A program made the translations under genes and the position numbers. The notes below the pieces were generated by a model, which had not been told where the DNA came from, ran no database searches, and saw nothing but the letters and a program-made list of their open reading frames with translations. Shown here one piece after another: positions 34,101-42,779 of a stretch of 64,000 nucleotides of DNA. The stretch comes from Mycolicibacterium sediminis (GTDB taxonomy: Bacteria > Actinomycetota > Actinomycetes > Mycobacteriales > Mycobacteriaceae), in contig NZ_AP022588.1 in assembly GCF_010731735.1 (NCBI RefSeq), positions 4,464,001 through 4,528,000 on the forward strand, given 5' to 3'. Positions within the stretch are counted from its first letter, which is position 1; each line of letters opens with the position of its first letter.

Positions 34101-35307
34101 AGTGCTGGTGTTCTGGATCGACCTGTCGGAGCGACGGCCGTTCACCGCGGAGGACCAGACCCTGCTCGTCGTCCTGGCGGGTCGTGTCGGCCAGGGCCTG
34201 CAACGAGTCCTCCAGGTCGACCAACAGCGGGAAACTGCTCTGGCGCTGCAACATTCGATCCTCGGACCCGTCAGCCTGCCCAACGGCTTCGCGGTGCGCT
34301 ACCAGCCCGCCACCCAGCCACTGCAGGTCGGCGGCGACTGGTACGACGTGGTCGAACTCGACGACGGCCGGTTCGGCCTGATCGTCGGCGACTGCGTGGG
34401 CCACGGGCTGATCGCGGCGACCATCATGGGGCAGCTGCGCAGCGCGTGCCGCGCACTGCTGCTCGAAAAGCTCAGTCCGAGTGCGGCGTTGTCTGCATTG
34501 GATCGATTCGCCGTGCGACTGCCCGGGGCAGCGTGCACGACGGCCTTCTGCGCGGTCCTCGACACCGACACCGGCGACCTGACGTACTCCAGCGCCGGGC
34601 ACCCGCCGCCGATCCTGGTCAACGCCGACGGGTCCTCGTCCGAACTCGCCGACGGACACACGATCCCGATCGGGATCAGGACGAACCGGGAGCGTCCGGA
34701 GGCGCACGTGGTGATCCCGCCCCGCGCCACGTTGCTCCTCTACACCGACGGTCTGGTGGAGCGCCGCCGCCATTCCCTGGATCAGGGCATCGCGCGCGCG
34801 ACGGAGGTCATGCGCGACGGCAGCGCGACGGCCCTGGAGGAACTGGCAGGCCGGGTCATGACCGACCTCGCCGCCGGCGACGGCTACGAGGACGACGTCG
34901 CGGTCCTGCTCTACCGGCAGCCGGCGCCGCTGCACATGACGTTCCCCGCCCACGCGAGCTATCTCGCCGACACCCGAACGGCGTTGCGGAACTGGATGGG
35001 TCGCGCCGAGCTGGCCAACGAGCAGATGCAGAGCATCCTGGTCGCGGTGGGCGAGGCCGTCGCGAACGCCATCGAGCACGGGCACCGGGACCGGCCCGAC
35101 GGACTCATCACCCTCGACGCCACCATGCTCGTCAACGAGGTCCAGCTCTCGATCGTGGACACGGGCACCTGGAAGCCCGAGCGCACGTCGCCCGACATCA
35201 CCCGCGGCAGGGGAATCGCGCTCATGCGCGGGCTTCTCGACGACGTCGCCATCGACAGGGAGGACTCGGGGACGACGGTCCGGCTCCTCTCGAGGATGAC
35301 CTCGTGA
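31150..35307 (+). CDS. Multidomain hybrid histidine kinase / PP2C phosphatase / RsbW-like protein
   Basis: 1385 residues. In order: PAS-like domain (about 20-165), GAF (190-345), HisKA with FFSNISHEFRTPL (His362), HATPase_c (460-580, with DTGIGV and GSGIGLAL), receiver domain (633-750; Asp684 in VVSDVTMP), PAS (760-880), GAF (890-1010), SpoIIE-type PP2C phosphatase (1025-1250; VGGDWYDV and GDCVGHG metal motifs near 1060-1085) and an RsbW-like ATPase (1260-1385; EAVANAIEHGH near 1306). No membrane helix. It joins phosphorelay and partner-switching machinery in one chain. GTG at 31150 follows AGAGGA by 6 bases. The stop overlaps the STAS gene start (GTGA). Confidence 0.9.
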   Translation: MSERRAERRSPATTDAAVFDADPEIGADLLRVDWGATALGAPAQWPQSLQTAVSILLSSRFAMWMAWGPDLAFFCNAAYRRDTLAGKYPWALGRPASEVWAEIWPDIGPRIERVLSTGLATWDSSLLLFVERSGYPEESYHTFSYSPLRDDAGDVVGMLCVVSEDTDRVISERRLATLRDLGSDPSVMLAEEDMLAASAHQLGRNLRDLPFTLTYLFDREGSARLGAASGITPGHPAAPTALTDDADAPWPFDEALAGRSTVIDLTGERYAELPRGAWPDPPGQALIVPLLQQGATPCGFLVAGLNRYRPFDDGYQGFVELVAAHVAAEIAAARNFLAERRRAEELAELDRAKTTFFSNISHEFRTPLTLILAPVAELRERTDGIDDRARRELDVVHRNGLRLSKLVNTLLDFSRIEAGRMQASYQPVDLAAVTADLASVFRSAVDRAGLDLVVDCAALADDVYVDRDMWEKVVLNLLSNAVKFTFEGSIEVRVERVGAEAVVTIADTGIGVAADEVPRLFERFHRIENARARSNEGSGIGLALVQELVSLHGGSITADSREGVGTTFTIRLPFGSAHLAPESIVAAPGARSTAATADPFVQEALRWLPEDSRPTDALALDPTVPASADADAPTRVLVADDNADMREYLTRLLRAAGYDVTAVVDGQEALERVRATMPDLVVSDVTMPRLDGLALVGALRTDSRTAAVPVLLLSARAGQDESIEGLQAGADDYLVKPFAAAELLARVRANVEMARLRNNHSRWRTALVESLQEAFFVCDENGTVIEINAAFTDVLGYGPEGLPYEAVHPWWPDERADPEAYRLVAQSFAGLVGRDRGSYTVPVIHRDGHRVWVTFNFSQATDPNSGLKATVGTLRDATAEHYTVQRETSLAEVNSILAEADTLDQALRSTAEELRRLWNARRVLAVTFTGAADVEFSSVGEPSRWVDLSTDVRRAIQALSEGDLLVTDTDRTGSAGIALQHPRGVLVFWIDLSERRPFTAEDQTLLVVLAGRVGQGLQRVLQVDQQRETALALQHSILGPVSLPNGFAVRYQPATQPLQVGGDWYDVVELDDGRFGLIVGDCVGHGLIAATIMGQLRSACRALLLEKLSPSAALSALDRFAVRLPGAACTTAFCAVLDTDTGDLTYSSAGHPPPILVNADGSSSELADGHTIPIGIRTNRERPEAHVVIPPRATLLLYTDGLVERRRHSLDQGIARATEVMRDGSATALEELAGRVMTDLAAGDGYEDDVAVLLYRQPAPLHMTFPAHASYLADTRTALRNWMGRAELANEQMQSILVAVGEAVANAIEHGHRDRPDGLITLDATMLVNEVQLSIVDTGTWKPERTSPDITRGRGIALMRGLLDDVAIDREDSGTTVRLLSRMTS

Positions 35308-35618
35308 CCACGCCGCTCACGCTCGACACCGTCGGACGCGACGACGGTTCCCGCGCCGTGGTCGCCACCGGAGAGATCGATCTGAGCAACGTCGCGTCGT
35401 TCACGACGGCACTGGAGGCCGCCGTGGAGGGGTCCGACGCAGAGGCCCCGCGGGTGGAGGTCGACCTGACCGGGGTCGACTACCTCGACAGCGGTGGCAT
35501 CAACGTGCTGTTCACCCATGCCGACCGCATCCGCGTGGTGGCGAACCCGATCCTGGTCCCGGTGCTGACCATCAGCGGCTTCACCGAACTCGCACCCGTG
35601 GAGCCGGCGCGCGTCTGA
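35304..35618 (+). CDS. STAS-domain anti-anti-sigma factor
   Basis: 104 residues of a single STAS domain: TGEIDLSNVASF at the start and VDLTGVDYLDSGGINVLF in the middle, with the serine of LDSGG as the probable phosphorylation site. Such proteins bind and neutralise RsbW-type kinases when dephosphorylated. It overlaps the 3' end of the big sensor gene by 4 bases, so it is very probably the substrate of that protein's RsbW-like and PP2C domains. No sigma factor gene is close by. Confidence 0.9.
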   Translation: MTTPLTLDTVGRDDGSRAVVATGEIDLSNVASFTTALEAAVEGSDAEAPRVEVDLTGVDYLDSGGINVLFTHADRIRVVANPILVPVLTISGFTELAPVEPARV

Positions 35619-35624
35619 CGCGTC

Positions 35625-36161
35625 CTACCGCCTGGCCAGGAGCCAGGCCAGTCCGTCCGCCTCGCCCGCGGTGATGACGTCGAGGGATCCGAACGCGCGG
35701 GTCAGTTCGCCCGCTGCGGCACGGAATCGGCCGGGCTCCGCGCCCACCTCGCTCAGCGCGGTCACGGCGAGCACCCCGCCGGGTGCGATGCGGGCGAGCA
35801 CGTCCCGATCGAGCCGGCCATCGCGGAACCGTTGACACACCAGCACGTTCACCGGCGGGCCCTCGGGGAGACCGTCGTCGAGATCGACGACCGAGAACCT
35901 GCAGCGGTCCGCGACGCCCGCCGCCTCGGCGAGCCTCACGGCGGCCGCGATGGCCACCGGCGAGACGTCCACCGCAGTGACGTGCGACCCGCGGCGTGCC
36001 AGCCACACGGCGACGGAGCCACTCCCACAGGCGAGTTCGAGCGCGTACCCGGCGGACGGGAACTGATCGACGTGGTCCGCGAACACCTCGGGCGGTCCGA
36101 TCGGTCGTGGCCCGTGGGCGGAATGCCGTTCGTCCCACCGCCTCCGGTCCTCCGCGGTCAC
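35625..36161 (-). CDS. Class I SAM-dependent methyltransferase
   Basis: 178 residues beginning VTAEDRRRWDERHSAHG. The SAM-binding segment is ALELACGSGSVAVWLARRG (about 37-55), then VTAVDVSPVAIAAA. The WDERH opening resembles thiopurine/tellurite-type methyltransferases, but the substrate is not clear. GTG at 36161 overlaps the stop of the upstream ligase gene (GTGA), indicating coupling. Confidence 0.85.
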   Translation of the reverse strand: MTAEDRRRWDERHSAHGPRPIGPPEVFADHVDQFPSAGYALELACGSGSVAVWLARRGSHVTAVDVSPVAIAAAVRLAEAAGVADRCRFSVVDLDDGLPEGPPVNVLVCQRFRDGRLDRDVLARIAPGGVLAVTALSEVGAEPGRFRAAAGELTRAFGSLDVITAGEADGLAWLLARR

Positions 36162-37708
36162 GGCGCCACCAGGGGAGCGACCACGCCGTCGACGACCATG
36201 GCGCGTACCGTCCGGCGGTCGAGCTTGCCGCTCGGCAGCGTGGGTATCTGGTCGTGGCTCGCGGTCAGCCACCGCGTCGGCACCTTGTAGCCGGACAGCC
36301 GTTCGCGGGCGCGCGCGGCCAGTGACGACGGGTCTACTGGTGCGGCGGGCACGATGACCGCGCACACCTCCTCACCTCGCTCGGGGTGGTCGATTCCCAC
36401 CACGACGCACTGCACGACGTCGTCGAACCCGCCGATGACGGCCTCGACCTCCAGCGGGGACACGTTTGCGCCGCCCGCCTTGATCAGTTCGCTCGTGCGG
36501 CCGACGTAGAACAGGCGCGGATCGCCCGCGCGCCGGTACACCCGGTCCCCGGTGTGGTACCAGCCGTCCGGGTCGAACGTGTCGGCTCGCTCGCGCTTGT
36601 TGTAACCGCTCATGACGCCGGCCCCCCGGATCCACAGTTCGCCGACCGTGCCGTCCGGCACGGGCAGGCCGTCGTCGTCGACCACCGCGATCTCGGTGAA
36701 CGCGAAGCCGCCCGCGGTCTCGGACATGGTGCGGTGCACGGGATGTCCATCGGGCACCCCGGTCATGGCGATGTCGAGGGGACCGTCGCGCAGCTGCGGC
36801 ACGCTGCCGAGATCCCGTCCGGCGAAGCTGGGGTGGTCGCGCAGCCGCTGCGTGAAGGCGGGCCATCCGATGACGCCGGTGGCCCGTTCGCGCTCGATCA
36901 GGTCGAGCGCCGACCCCGCGTCCAGCTTCGGCATGACGATGACGGTGACCGGTTCGTGCAGTGCGCCGGTGGCGGCCAGCAGCCCGCCGACCCAGAAGAA
37001 CGGCATCGCGCAGAGGATGCGCGCCGGTCCGTCGGAACCGGTGACCGCCCGGATCGCGGCGGGCCACGTCGACGTCTGGCGCACCAGGGTGCCGTGGGTG
37101 TGCAGCACTCCCTTGGGGTCGGCGGTGGACCCTGACGTGTGGATCATGACGGCGAGGTCCGCGGCGGACACCTCCCCCTCGACGGCGGCCAGGACCGCGT
37201 CGGGCACCCCGTCGTCGCCGCCCCACCGCGTCGCCCAACTGCGTGCCGAGGCGCCGACCGTCACGATCGACCGGAGGTAGGGCGCGTCGACCAGCACGAT
37301 GCGATCCGCCGTCTGATCGACGAGGTCTCCGAAGGCGGCCTCGAAGCGGTCGCCGACGTCGACGTCGAGGACCCTGTCGGGAGCCACCAGCACACCGATG
37401 TCCCCGGACCGCACCACCTTCGAGATCTCGGCCGGCGTGTAGAGGGTGCTGATCGGGACCGCGAGCGCCCCGATCCGCGACGCAGCGAGCCACCACACCA
37501 CCCAGTCGACACCGTTGGGGAGGAAGAGCCCGAGGCGCGCACCCTTGCCGACGCCTCGCGCGAGCAACCACCGCGCCGCCTCCGCGGACCGCCGCTCGGC
37601 GTCGGCGTAGGTCAGTCGGTCCGAGGCGGTCACAACGTAGTCGTGGTCGCCGAATACAGCCGCGGCATCCCGCAGCAGGACGGGCACGGTCGGTCTTCCA
37701 TCGGTCAC
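36158..37708 (-). CDS. Class I adenylate-forming enzyme (acyl-CoA synthetase-like)
   Basis: 516 residues. The P-loop-like motif HTSGSTADPKGVLHTHGTL, YNKRERADTF...GWYHTGDR, GRTSELIKAGGANVSPLEVE and the C-terminal lysine motif LPSGKLDRRT are all present, so it should be active, unlike the interrupted ligase at 25192. The acyl substrate is unknown. A short leader separates it from the divergent oxidoreductase gene (48 bases). Confidence 0.9.
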   Translation of the reverse strand: MTDGRPTVPVLLRDAAAVFGDHDYVVTASDRLTYADAERRSAEAARWLLARGVGKGARLGLFLPNGVDWVVWWLAASRIGALAVPISTLYTPAEISKVVRSGDIGVLVAPDRVLDVDVGDRFEAAFGDLVDQTADRIVLVDAPYLRSIVTVGASARSWATRWGGDDGVPDAVLAAVEGEVSAADLAVMIHTSGSTADPKGVLHTHGTLVRQTSTWPAAIRAVTGSDGPARILCAMPFFWVGGLLAATGALHEPVTVIVMPKLDAGSALDLIERERATGVIGWPAFTQRLRDHPSFAGRDLGSVPQLRDGPLDIAMTGVPDGHPVHRTMSETAGGFAFTEIAVVDDDGLPVPDGTVGELWIRGAGVMSGYNKRERADTFDPDGWYHTGDRVYRRAGDPRLFYVGRTSELIKAGGANVSPLEVEAVIGGFDDVVQCVVVGIDHPERGEEVCAVIVPAAPVDPSSLAARARERLSGYKVPTRWLTASHDQIPTLPSGKLDRRTVRAMVVDGVVAPLVAP

Positions 37709-37756
37709 CCCGAGGATTCTCGCCGACGCCGCCCCGGGTTTGGGTAGGTTCACGGC

Positions 37757-38779
37757 GTGCCTGATTCCGTGAACCGCCAGGTGTTGTTGCGACGCAGGCC
37801 GACGGGCCTCGTCGCGCCGGACGACACGGAGCTCGTCGAGTCGCCGATGCCGGAACCCGCGGAGGGTGAGGCGCTGCTGCGCACCACGTACGTCGGGATC
37901 GACGCCGCGGTGCGGACGTGGCTCGACGACCAGCCGAGCTACCTGCCGCCGGTCGGGCTCGGCGAGGTGATCCGCGCGGCGGGCATCGGCGAGGTCGTCG
38001 CGTCGCGCTGCGACGCGTACGCGGTGGGCGATCTGGTGACGACCCTCTCGGGCTTCCAGGAGTACTGCCTGATCCGCGACGATCTGTTCAGCACGCCGAT
38101 GCCCGGCCTCACCGACCAGTTGGCGATCATGTCGGTCTACGGACCCACCGGCGCGACGGCGTACTTCGGGATGACCGACATCGGTAGGCCGAAGGAGGGG
38201 GAGACCGTCGTCGTGTCCGCCGCGGCAGGCGCCACCGGATCGATCGCCGGGCAGATCGCCAAGGTGCACGGTGCACGCGTGGTCGGCATCGCGGGCGGTC
38301 CGCAGAAGTGCGAGGCGGTGGTCGAGTCCTTCGGCTTCGACGCGTGCATCGACTACCGCGAGGCCGATCTGGCGAGCGCCGTGAAGGCGCACTGTCCGCG
38401 CGGCGTCGACGTCTACTTCGACAACGTGGGCGGCCCGATCCTCGATGCCGTGCTGGGCAGGCTCGCCCGCAACGCGCGGGTGGTGCTGTGCGGGGTCATC
38501 TCGAGCTACCTCAGCGGCGAGCATCCCGGACCGTCGAACTACGTGAACCTGCTCGCGAAGACGGCGACGATGCAGGGCTTCAACGCCCTCGACCAGTGGG
38601 GCCGCTTCGACGAGGCCTTCACCGCGCTGCACCGGTGGGAGCAGGATGGTCTGCTCAAGCACCGGCAGACCATCTACCACGGCATCGAGTCGTGCGTCGA
38701 CGCGCTCAACGGGATGTTCACCGGAGCGAACGTCGGCAAGATGCTGGTCGAGGTCGGCGCGCCCACCACCGGGCCTTGA
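37757..38779 (+). CDS. Zinc-independent medium-chain NADP-dependent oxidoreductase (PTGR/leukotriene B4 dehydrogenase-like)
   Basis: 340 residues. NADP-binding VVSAAAGATGSIAGQIAKVHGARVVGIAGG and VDVYFDNVGGPILDAVL are characteristic of the prostaglandin/leukotriene reductase branch of the MDR superfamily, which reduces enone double bonds. The zinc ligands of alcohol dehydrogenases are absent. GTG start at 37757, divergent from the ligase gene; a joint role in lipid-like substrate metabolism is only a guess. Confidence 0.88.
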   Translation: MPDSVNRQVLLRRRPTGLVAPDDTELVESPMPEPAEGEALLRTTYVGIDAAVRTWLDDQPSYLPPVGLGEVIRAAGIGEVVASRCDAYAVGDLVTTLSGFQEYCLIRDDLFSTPMPGLTDQLAIMSVYGPTGATAYFGMTDIGRPKEGETVVVSAAAGATGSIAGQIAKVHGARVVGIAGGPQKCEAVVESFGFDACIDYREADLASAVKAHCPRGVDVYFDNVGGPILDAVLGRLARNARVVLCGVISSYLSGEHPGPSNYVNLLAKTATMQGFNALDQWGRFDEAFTALHRWEQDGLLKHRQTIYHGIESCVDALNGMFTGANVGKMLVEVGAPTTGP

Positions 38780-38962
38780 GCGGCGCGTGTGGTTCCCATG
38801 AGGGTGGCGCCCGTCATCGGGGACTGATAACTTCCCCGGTGGGCGCGCAGGACCGCCCGACGTCCGCTCGAAGAGGCTCAGCCTCCCTGCATTGACGATG
38901 ATCGCCGCCGACCTCTTCTCGGCCCGACCTCGCGGACGCCGGGCTCTCGAGAGGAGGCCGTC

Positions 38963-40111
38963 ATGGCCAGTTCCCTACCCGACAATCCCTCGCTGGACCG
39001 ACTGCGCGCCGCCGCGCGCGACCTGCAGCGTGAGTCGGGCACCGCACTGCACGCGGCCCAGTTGGCCGTGGCTCGCGGCTACGGCTTCACCGGGTGGCCC
39101 GCGCTGGTCCGATATCTGCACGCCGTCCGCGACCTCGCCGTCGACCCCACCCGCGTCGACGAGGACGGCCTCGACGCAGCCGACCGGTTCTGCGCCGCGG
39201 GGACGCTGCACTACGACGACACCGACGCGCCGCCGCGGTGGCAGGCCGCGGCCGACGTGCTGCAATCGGACCCCACCCTCGTCGACCGGCACGTGTGGGC
39301 GGCCGCCACGGCGCACGATCCGCGGGCTCTCGGACGCCACCTCGCGTCCCGGCCGGGTCTGGCGGACGAACGCGGTGGACCGTTCGGGTGGACGCCGCTG
39401 ACGTACCTGGCCTACTCGCGCGTCCCCGTCGACCGCGGCGAGGACGAGGTGCTCGCGGCCGCCGGCCTGCTCCTCGACGCGGGCGCCGATGCCGACGCCG
39501 GGTACCTGTGGCGCGGCATGTCGACGCCGTTCACGGTGCTGACGGGCGTGTTCGGCGAAGGCGAGCAGGGCCCCCGACGCCAGCCCCGGCACCGGTGCGC
39601 CACGGCGCTGGCGGACCTGCTGCTTCGGCGCGGCGCGCATCCCGCGGATCAGCAGACGCTCTACAACCGGATGTTCCGGCCCGACGACTCGCATCTGCAC
39701 CTGCTGTTCACCCACGGCCTGGCCGATGCCGGCCCGAGTCCGTGGGAGCGCCGCCTCGGCGAGGCCATGGAGACGCGTCCGCAGATGTGGCGCCGGCAGG
39801 TCCGCTGGGCGGCCGAGCACGGCTTCGCCGATCGTCTGGCACTGTTCGCACGGCACGGGATCGACGTCTCGGGAGTCGACCTCGTGACGCCACGCTTCCC
39901 CGACGACCCGAATGCCCGCGACGACGACGGCGTCACCCCGTTGCACCACGCGGCGTGGGACGGGGACCTCGACCTCGTCGGGGCGCTGCTCGACGCCGGT
40001 GCGGATCCGTCGGCCGTCGACGCACGGTTCGGCACGACCCCGCTGCAGTGGGCCGAGCACGCCTACCAGGACGAGGCAGCCGACCTGCTCCGCACGCGCA
40101 CGACGACCTGA
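38963..40111 (+). CDS. Ankyrin-repeat protein
   Basis: 382 residues. The N-terminal part (1-50) has the RDLQRESGTALHAAQLAVARGYGF pattern common to a bacterial ankyrin group. At least two ankyrin-like units are clear: GWTPLTYLAYSRV... LLLDAGADADA and GVTPLHHAAWDGDLDLVGALLDAGADPSA followed by GTTPLQWAEHAYQDEAADLL. A protein-binding role is likely. ATG at 38963 has GAGAGGAGG about 7 bases upstream. The preceding 183 bases hold no gene I can recognise. Confidence 0.83.
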   Translation: MASSLPDNPSLDRLRAAARDLQRESGTALHAAQLAVARGYGFTGWPALVRYLHAVRDLAVDPTRVDEDGLDAADRFCAAGTLHYDDTDAPPRWQAAADVLQSDPTLVDRHVWAAATAHDPRALGRHLASRPGLADERGGPFGWTPLTYLAYSRVPVDRGEDEVLAAAGLLLDAGADADAGYLWRGMSTPFTVLTGVFGEGEQGPRRQPRHRCATALADLLLRRGAHPADQQTLYNRMFRPDDSHLHLLFTHGLADAGPSPWERRLGEAMETRPQMWRRQVRWAAEHGFADRLALFARHGIDVSGVDLVTPRFPDDPNARDDDGVTPLHHAAWDGDLDLVGALLDAGADPSAVDARFGTTPLQWAEHAYQDEAADLLRTRTTT

Positions 40112-40135
40112 CCCGTCCCGCCGTACCGTCGGGGG

Positions 40136-40510
40136 GTGCGGTGGATCGTGGACGGGATGAACGTCATCGGCTCACGGCCGGACGGATGGTGGCGGGACCG
40201 CCACGGCGCCATGGTCACCCTGGTCCACCGCCTCGAGCGGTGGGCGACCTCCGAGCGCCTCGAGGTCACGGTCGTGTTCGAGCGGCCGCCCGATCCGCCG
40301 ATCCGTTCCACGGTGATCGACGTCGACCACGCGGATGCCGCGGGGCCGGACTCCGCCGACGACGAGATCGTTCGACTACTGCTGGGCGCGGACGATCCGG
40401 GGGGAGTGTGCGTCGTGACGTCGGATTCGACGCTGACGCGTCGCGCCCGTTCGGCGGGTGCCACCGTTCATCCGGCGAGCGCGTTCCGGGACGTCGTCGA
40501 TCCGCCGTGA
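40136..40510 (+). CDS. NYN (PIN-like) domain protein
   Basis: 124 residues beginning VRWIVDGMNVIGSRPDGWW, the signature of NYN/YacP-like PIN nucleases, with further acids at EIVRLLL and VVTSDSTL. These form the usual acidic metal site, so RNase activity is plausible. The start is GTG at 40136, 24 bases after the ankyrin gene on the same strand. Confidence 0.85.
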   Translation: MRWIVDGMNVIGSRPDGWWRDRHGAMVTLVHRLERWATSERLEVTVVFERPPDPPIRSTVIDVDHADAAGPDSADDEIVRLLLGADDPGGVCVVTSDSTLTRRARSAGATVHPASAFRDVVDPP

Positions 40511-40539
40511 CGTAGGTGCTCGACCGAAGGCGAACGGCG

Positions 40540-40839
40540 TCAGCCGCCCTGGCTCTCCTGCAGGGCGTAGCACTTGCCGATGCGCTCGGGCGTGCAGGGG
40601 ATGCCGTTGACGGTGGAGAACCCGTTCGGGTTCAGTACGACGTCCGCACTGGGCCGCGACGCGGCGGGGGGCAGGTAGGCGGGTCCGCTGGATCCGCTCT
40701 TGGTGCAGACGCCGTCGAAGCGGGTCTGGGCAGTGCCGTAGGGGCACGTGGCAGAGGCGGGGGCGGCAGCGACGAGGGGCGCCGACGCGGCGATCACGGC
40801 ACATCCGAACAGGAGAATCGCGCGCTTCACGGCATTCAC
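40540..40839 (-). CDS. Small secreted protein
   Basis: 99 residues. A signal peptide (about 1-31, basic VNAVKRA, hydrophobic core, then PASA) leads to a mature part of about 68 residues with four cysteines (TCPYG, GVCTK, GIPCTP, GKCYA), likely forming two disulfides outside the cell. No known domain. GGAAG lies upstream of the GTG at 40839. It converges on the NYN gene with 29 bases between stops. Confidence 0.7.
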   Translation of the reverse strand: MNAVKRAILLFGCAVIAASAPLVAAAPASATCPYGTAQTRFDGVCTKSGSSGPAYLPPAASRPSADVVLNPNGFSTVNGIPCTPERIGKCYALQESQGG

Positions 40840-40949
40840 ATCGCTTCCGGTATTGGGTCGAACCTCTGACAGCCTATCGCGCAGCCCGCCCGTCGCGTTA
40901 TCAACGGGCCATCGCGAGGGGTGAGGTCCGTCGCAGCGGGCCGGATCCG

Positions 40950-42308
40950 CTACGCGTTCTGACCGTCGTCGGTCGAATGATTGCCCTGGTGCACCGGGGA
41001 CTCCCACGTGTACGGCTCCTCGGGGTGACCCGAGCCGCCCAGGATGAACGTGCGGTCCGTCCGGTTGGCCCGCGCGATCGTGGCCATCCACGTCGCGACG
41101 GTGCTGACGCGGTTCTGCACGCCGGTGAGGAACGCGATGTGGATGAACCCCCAGCCCAGCCACCCGAGCTTGCCGGTCAGCTTCACCGGTCCGGCCTGCA
41201 GCAGTGCGTGGCCGCGGCTGATGTAGGCCGCCGAGCCGAGGTCGCGGTACCGGAAGTCCTTGCGGCCGCGCATGCCGAGGTCGCGACGGATGCACGCGGC
41301 GACGTGTAGCCCACCCTGCATGGCGTTCTCCGCCACGCCCGGTAGTCCGTCGCGGCCCGCGAGATCGCCGATCACGAACACGTCGGGATGGCCGGACACC
41401 GACAGATCGGGGCCGACAGTGATGCGGCCCGACCGGTCGGTGTCGGCGCCGAGCATCTTCGCGGCGTGCTTGGCGAACGGCACCGCCTCGACGCCGGCGG
41501 TCCACAGCACCGTGCGCGCGGCGTACTCCTCGTCGGGCCCGCCGCCCTTGGGACGTACGGTCACGCCGTCGCGCCGGACGTCGGTCACGTGCACGCCGAA
41601 GTGCAGTTCGACTCCGAGCGCCTCCAGCGTCCGGCCTGCGCGGTGCGCCATCTTCGGCGCGAACGACTTGAGGACGCGGTCGCCGCCGTCGAACAGCAGG
41701 ACCCGTGCCTCCTCGGGCTCGATCGCGTGGAACTCGTTGGCCAGCGCCCGTGTCGCCAATTCCCTTATCTGTCCGGCCAACTCGACACCGGTCGGACCGC
41801 CGCCCGAGACGACGAACGTGAGCCAGCCGTCCCGTTCGGGACCGGGCGGGAGCGTCTCGGCGATCTCGAACGCCGCGAACACCCGGCGGCGGATGCTGAG
41901 TGCGTCGTCGAGTGTCTTCATGCCGGGCGCCCACGCCGCGAACTCCTCGTGCCCGAAGTAGGACTGCCGCATCCCCGCCGCGATCACCAGATAGTCGTAG
42001 TCGAGCGTGTACTCCGTCTCGTCGGGGCGGCGCGCGGTGACCGTCCGGGCGTCGGGGTCGAGCCGGATCGCCTCACCCAGGAGGGTCTGCACGTTGTCGC
42101 GATCGGCGAGTTCCTCGCGCAGCGACCGGCTGATCTGACCGATGCTCAGCGTGCCGGTCGCGCACTGGTACAGCAGCGGCTGGAACACGTGGCACGCCGC
42201 GCGGTCGAGCAGCGTCACGTCGACGTCGACGTTGCCGAGTCGGCGGGCGCAGAACAACCCACCGAACCCACCGCCGATGACGAGTACCTTCGGTCGCCTC
42301 GCGGACAT
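40950..42308 (-). CDS. ndh: Type II NADH dehydrogenase-like flavoprotein
   Basis: 452 residues. FAD-binding KVLVIGGGFGGLFCAR at the start, the QPLLYQCATGTLS quinone-site segment, NAD-binding VVSGGGPTGVELAGQI, and DVFVIGDLA plus GVAENAMQGG near the end mark NDH-2. It oxidises NADH and reduces quinone without pumping protons. The C-terminal helices WLGWGFIHIAFL... anchor it to the membrane. GGAGG sits 6 bases before ATG. The PPOX gene lies upstream with a single base between stop and start. Mycobacteria can carry more than one NDH-2, so this may be a paralogue. Confidence 0.9.
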   Translation of the reverse strand: MSARRPKVLVIGGGFGGLFCARRLGNVDVDVTLLDRAACHVFQPLLYQCATGTLSIGQISRSLREELADRDNVQTLLGEAIRLDPDARTVTARRPDETEYTLDYDYLVIAAGMRQSYFGHEEFAAWAPGMKTLDDALSIRRRVFAAFEIAETLPPGPERDGWLTFVVSGGGPTGVELAGQIRELATRALANEFHAIEPEEARVLLFDGGDRVLKSFAPKMAHRAGRTLEALGVELHFGVHVTDVRRDGVTVRPKGGGPDEEYAARTVLWTAGVEAVPFAKHAAKMLGADTDRSGRITVGPDLSVSGHPDVFVIGDLAGRDGLPGVAENAMQGGLHVAACIRRDLGMRGRKDFRYRDLGSAAYISRGHALLQAGPVKLTGKLGWLGWGFIHIAFLTGVQNRVSTVATWMATIARANRTDRTFILGGSGHPEEPYTWESPVHQGNHSTDDGQNA

Positions 42309-42309
42309 G

Positions 42310-42750
42310 TCAGTCCTCCTTCGTGGACGTCGGCGAGATTCTCAGCAGCACACGGTCTTTGCGTCCCCGCGCCACGATTGCCTCGATGATGGTCATGACG
42401 CGGAACTCGAACCCGTACTTCTGCTTGACCAGGTGCTCGACCCGCGCCACCTCGCCGCGGTCGGTGACCACCTCGGCACGGCCCTCCAGCACCGGCTCAC
42501 CGGAGTCGACCTTGCCGGTGCGGCCGCAGGCCCGCAGCGTCACACGGCCGTCGCGTCGCGCCCGCTTCACCTTCCACGCGTCGGCCGGCGTCCATGCCGA
42601 CAGGTGCTCACCGTCGCGCACGACCCACATCGGGGTGGCCACGGGCTCGCCGCTGCGCCGGTAGGTGACGAGGGAGACGAACTTCTCGCCGGCGAGGCGG
42701 GCGGTCAGCGCGGCGGGATCGGCGGTCGGCGAGGCATTCACACCGTTCAC
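42310..42750 (-). CDS. PPOX-class F420/FMN-binding oxidoreductase-like protein
   Basis: 146 residues of the split beta-barrel fold of pyridoxamine-phosphate-oxidase relatives: KFVSLVTYRRSGEPVATPMWVV at the start and the mid-segment VKRARRDGRVTL. The pattern is that of PPOX-class F420-dependent enzymes common in mycobacteria. The start is one of two close GTGs; 42750 is used. It is the first gene of a pair with NDH-2. Confidence 0.83.
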   Translation of the reverse strand: MNGVNASPTADPAALTARLAGEKFVSLVTYRRSGEPVATPMWVVRDGEHLSAWTPADAWKVKRARRDGRVTLRACGRTGKVDSGEPVLEGRAEVVTDRGEVARVEHLVKQKYGFEFRVMTIIEAIVARGRKDRVLLRISPTSTKED

Positions 42751-42779
42751 TGTGCCACCGCCTACGGAGAAGTCGGCCG

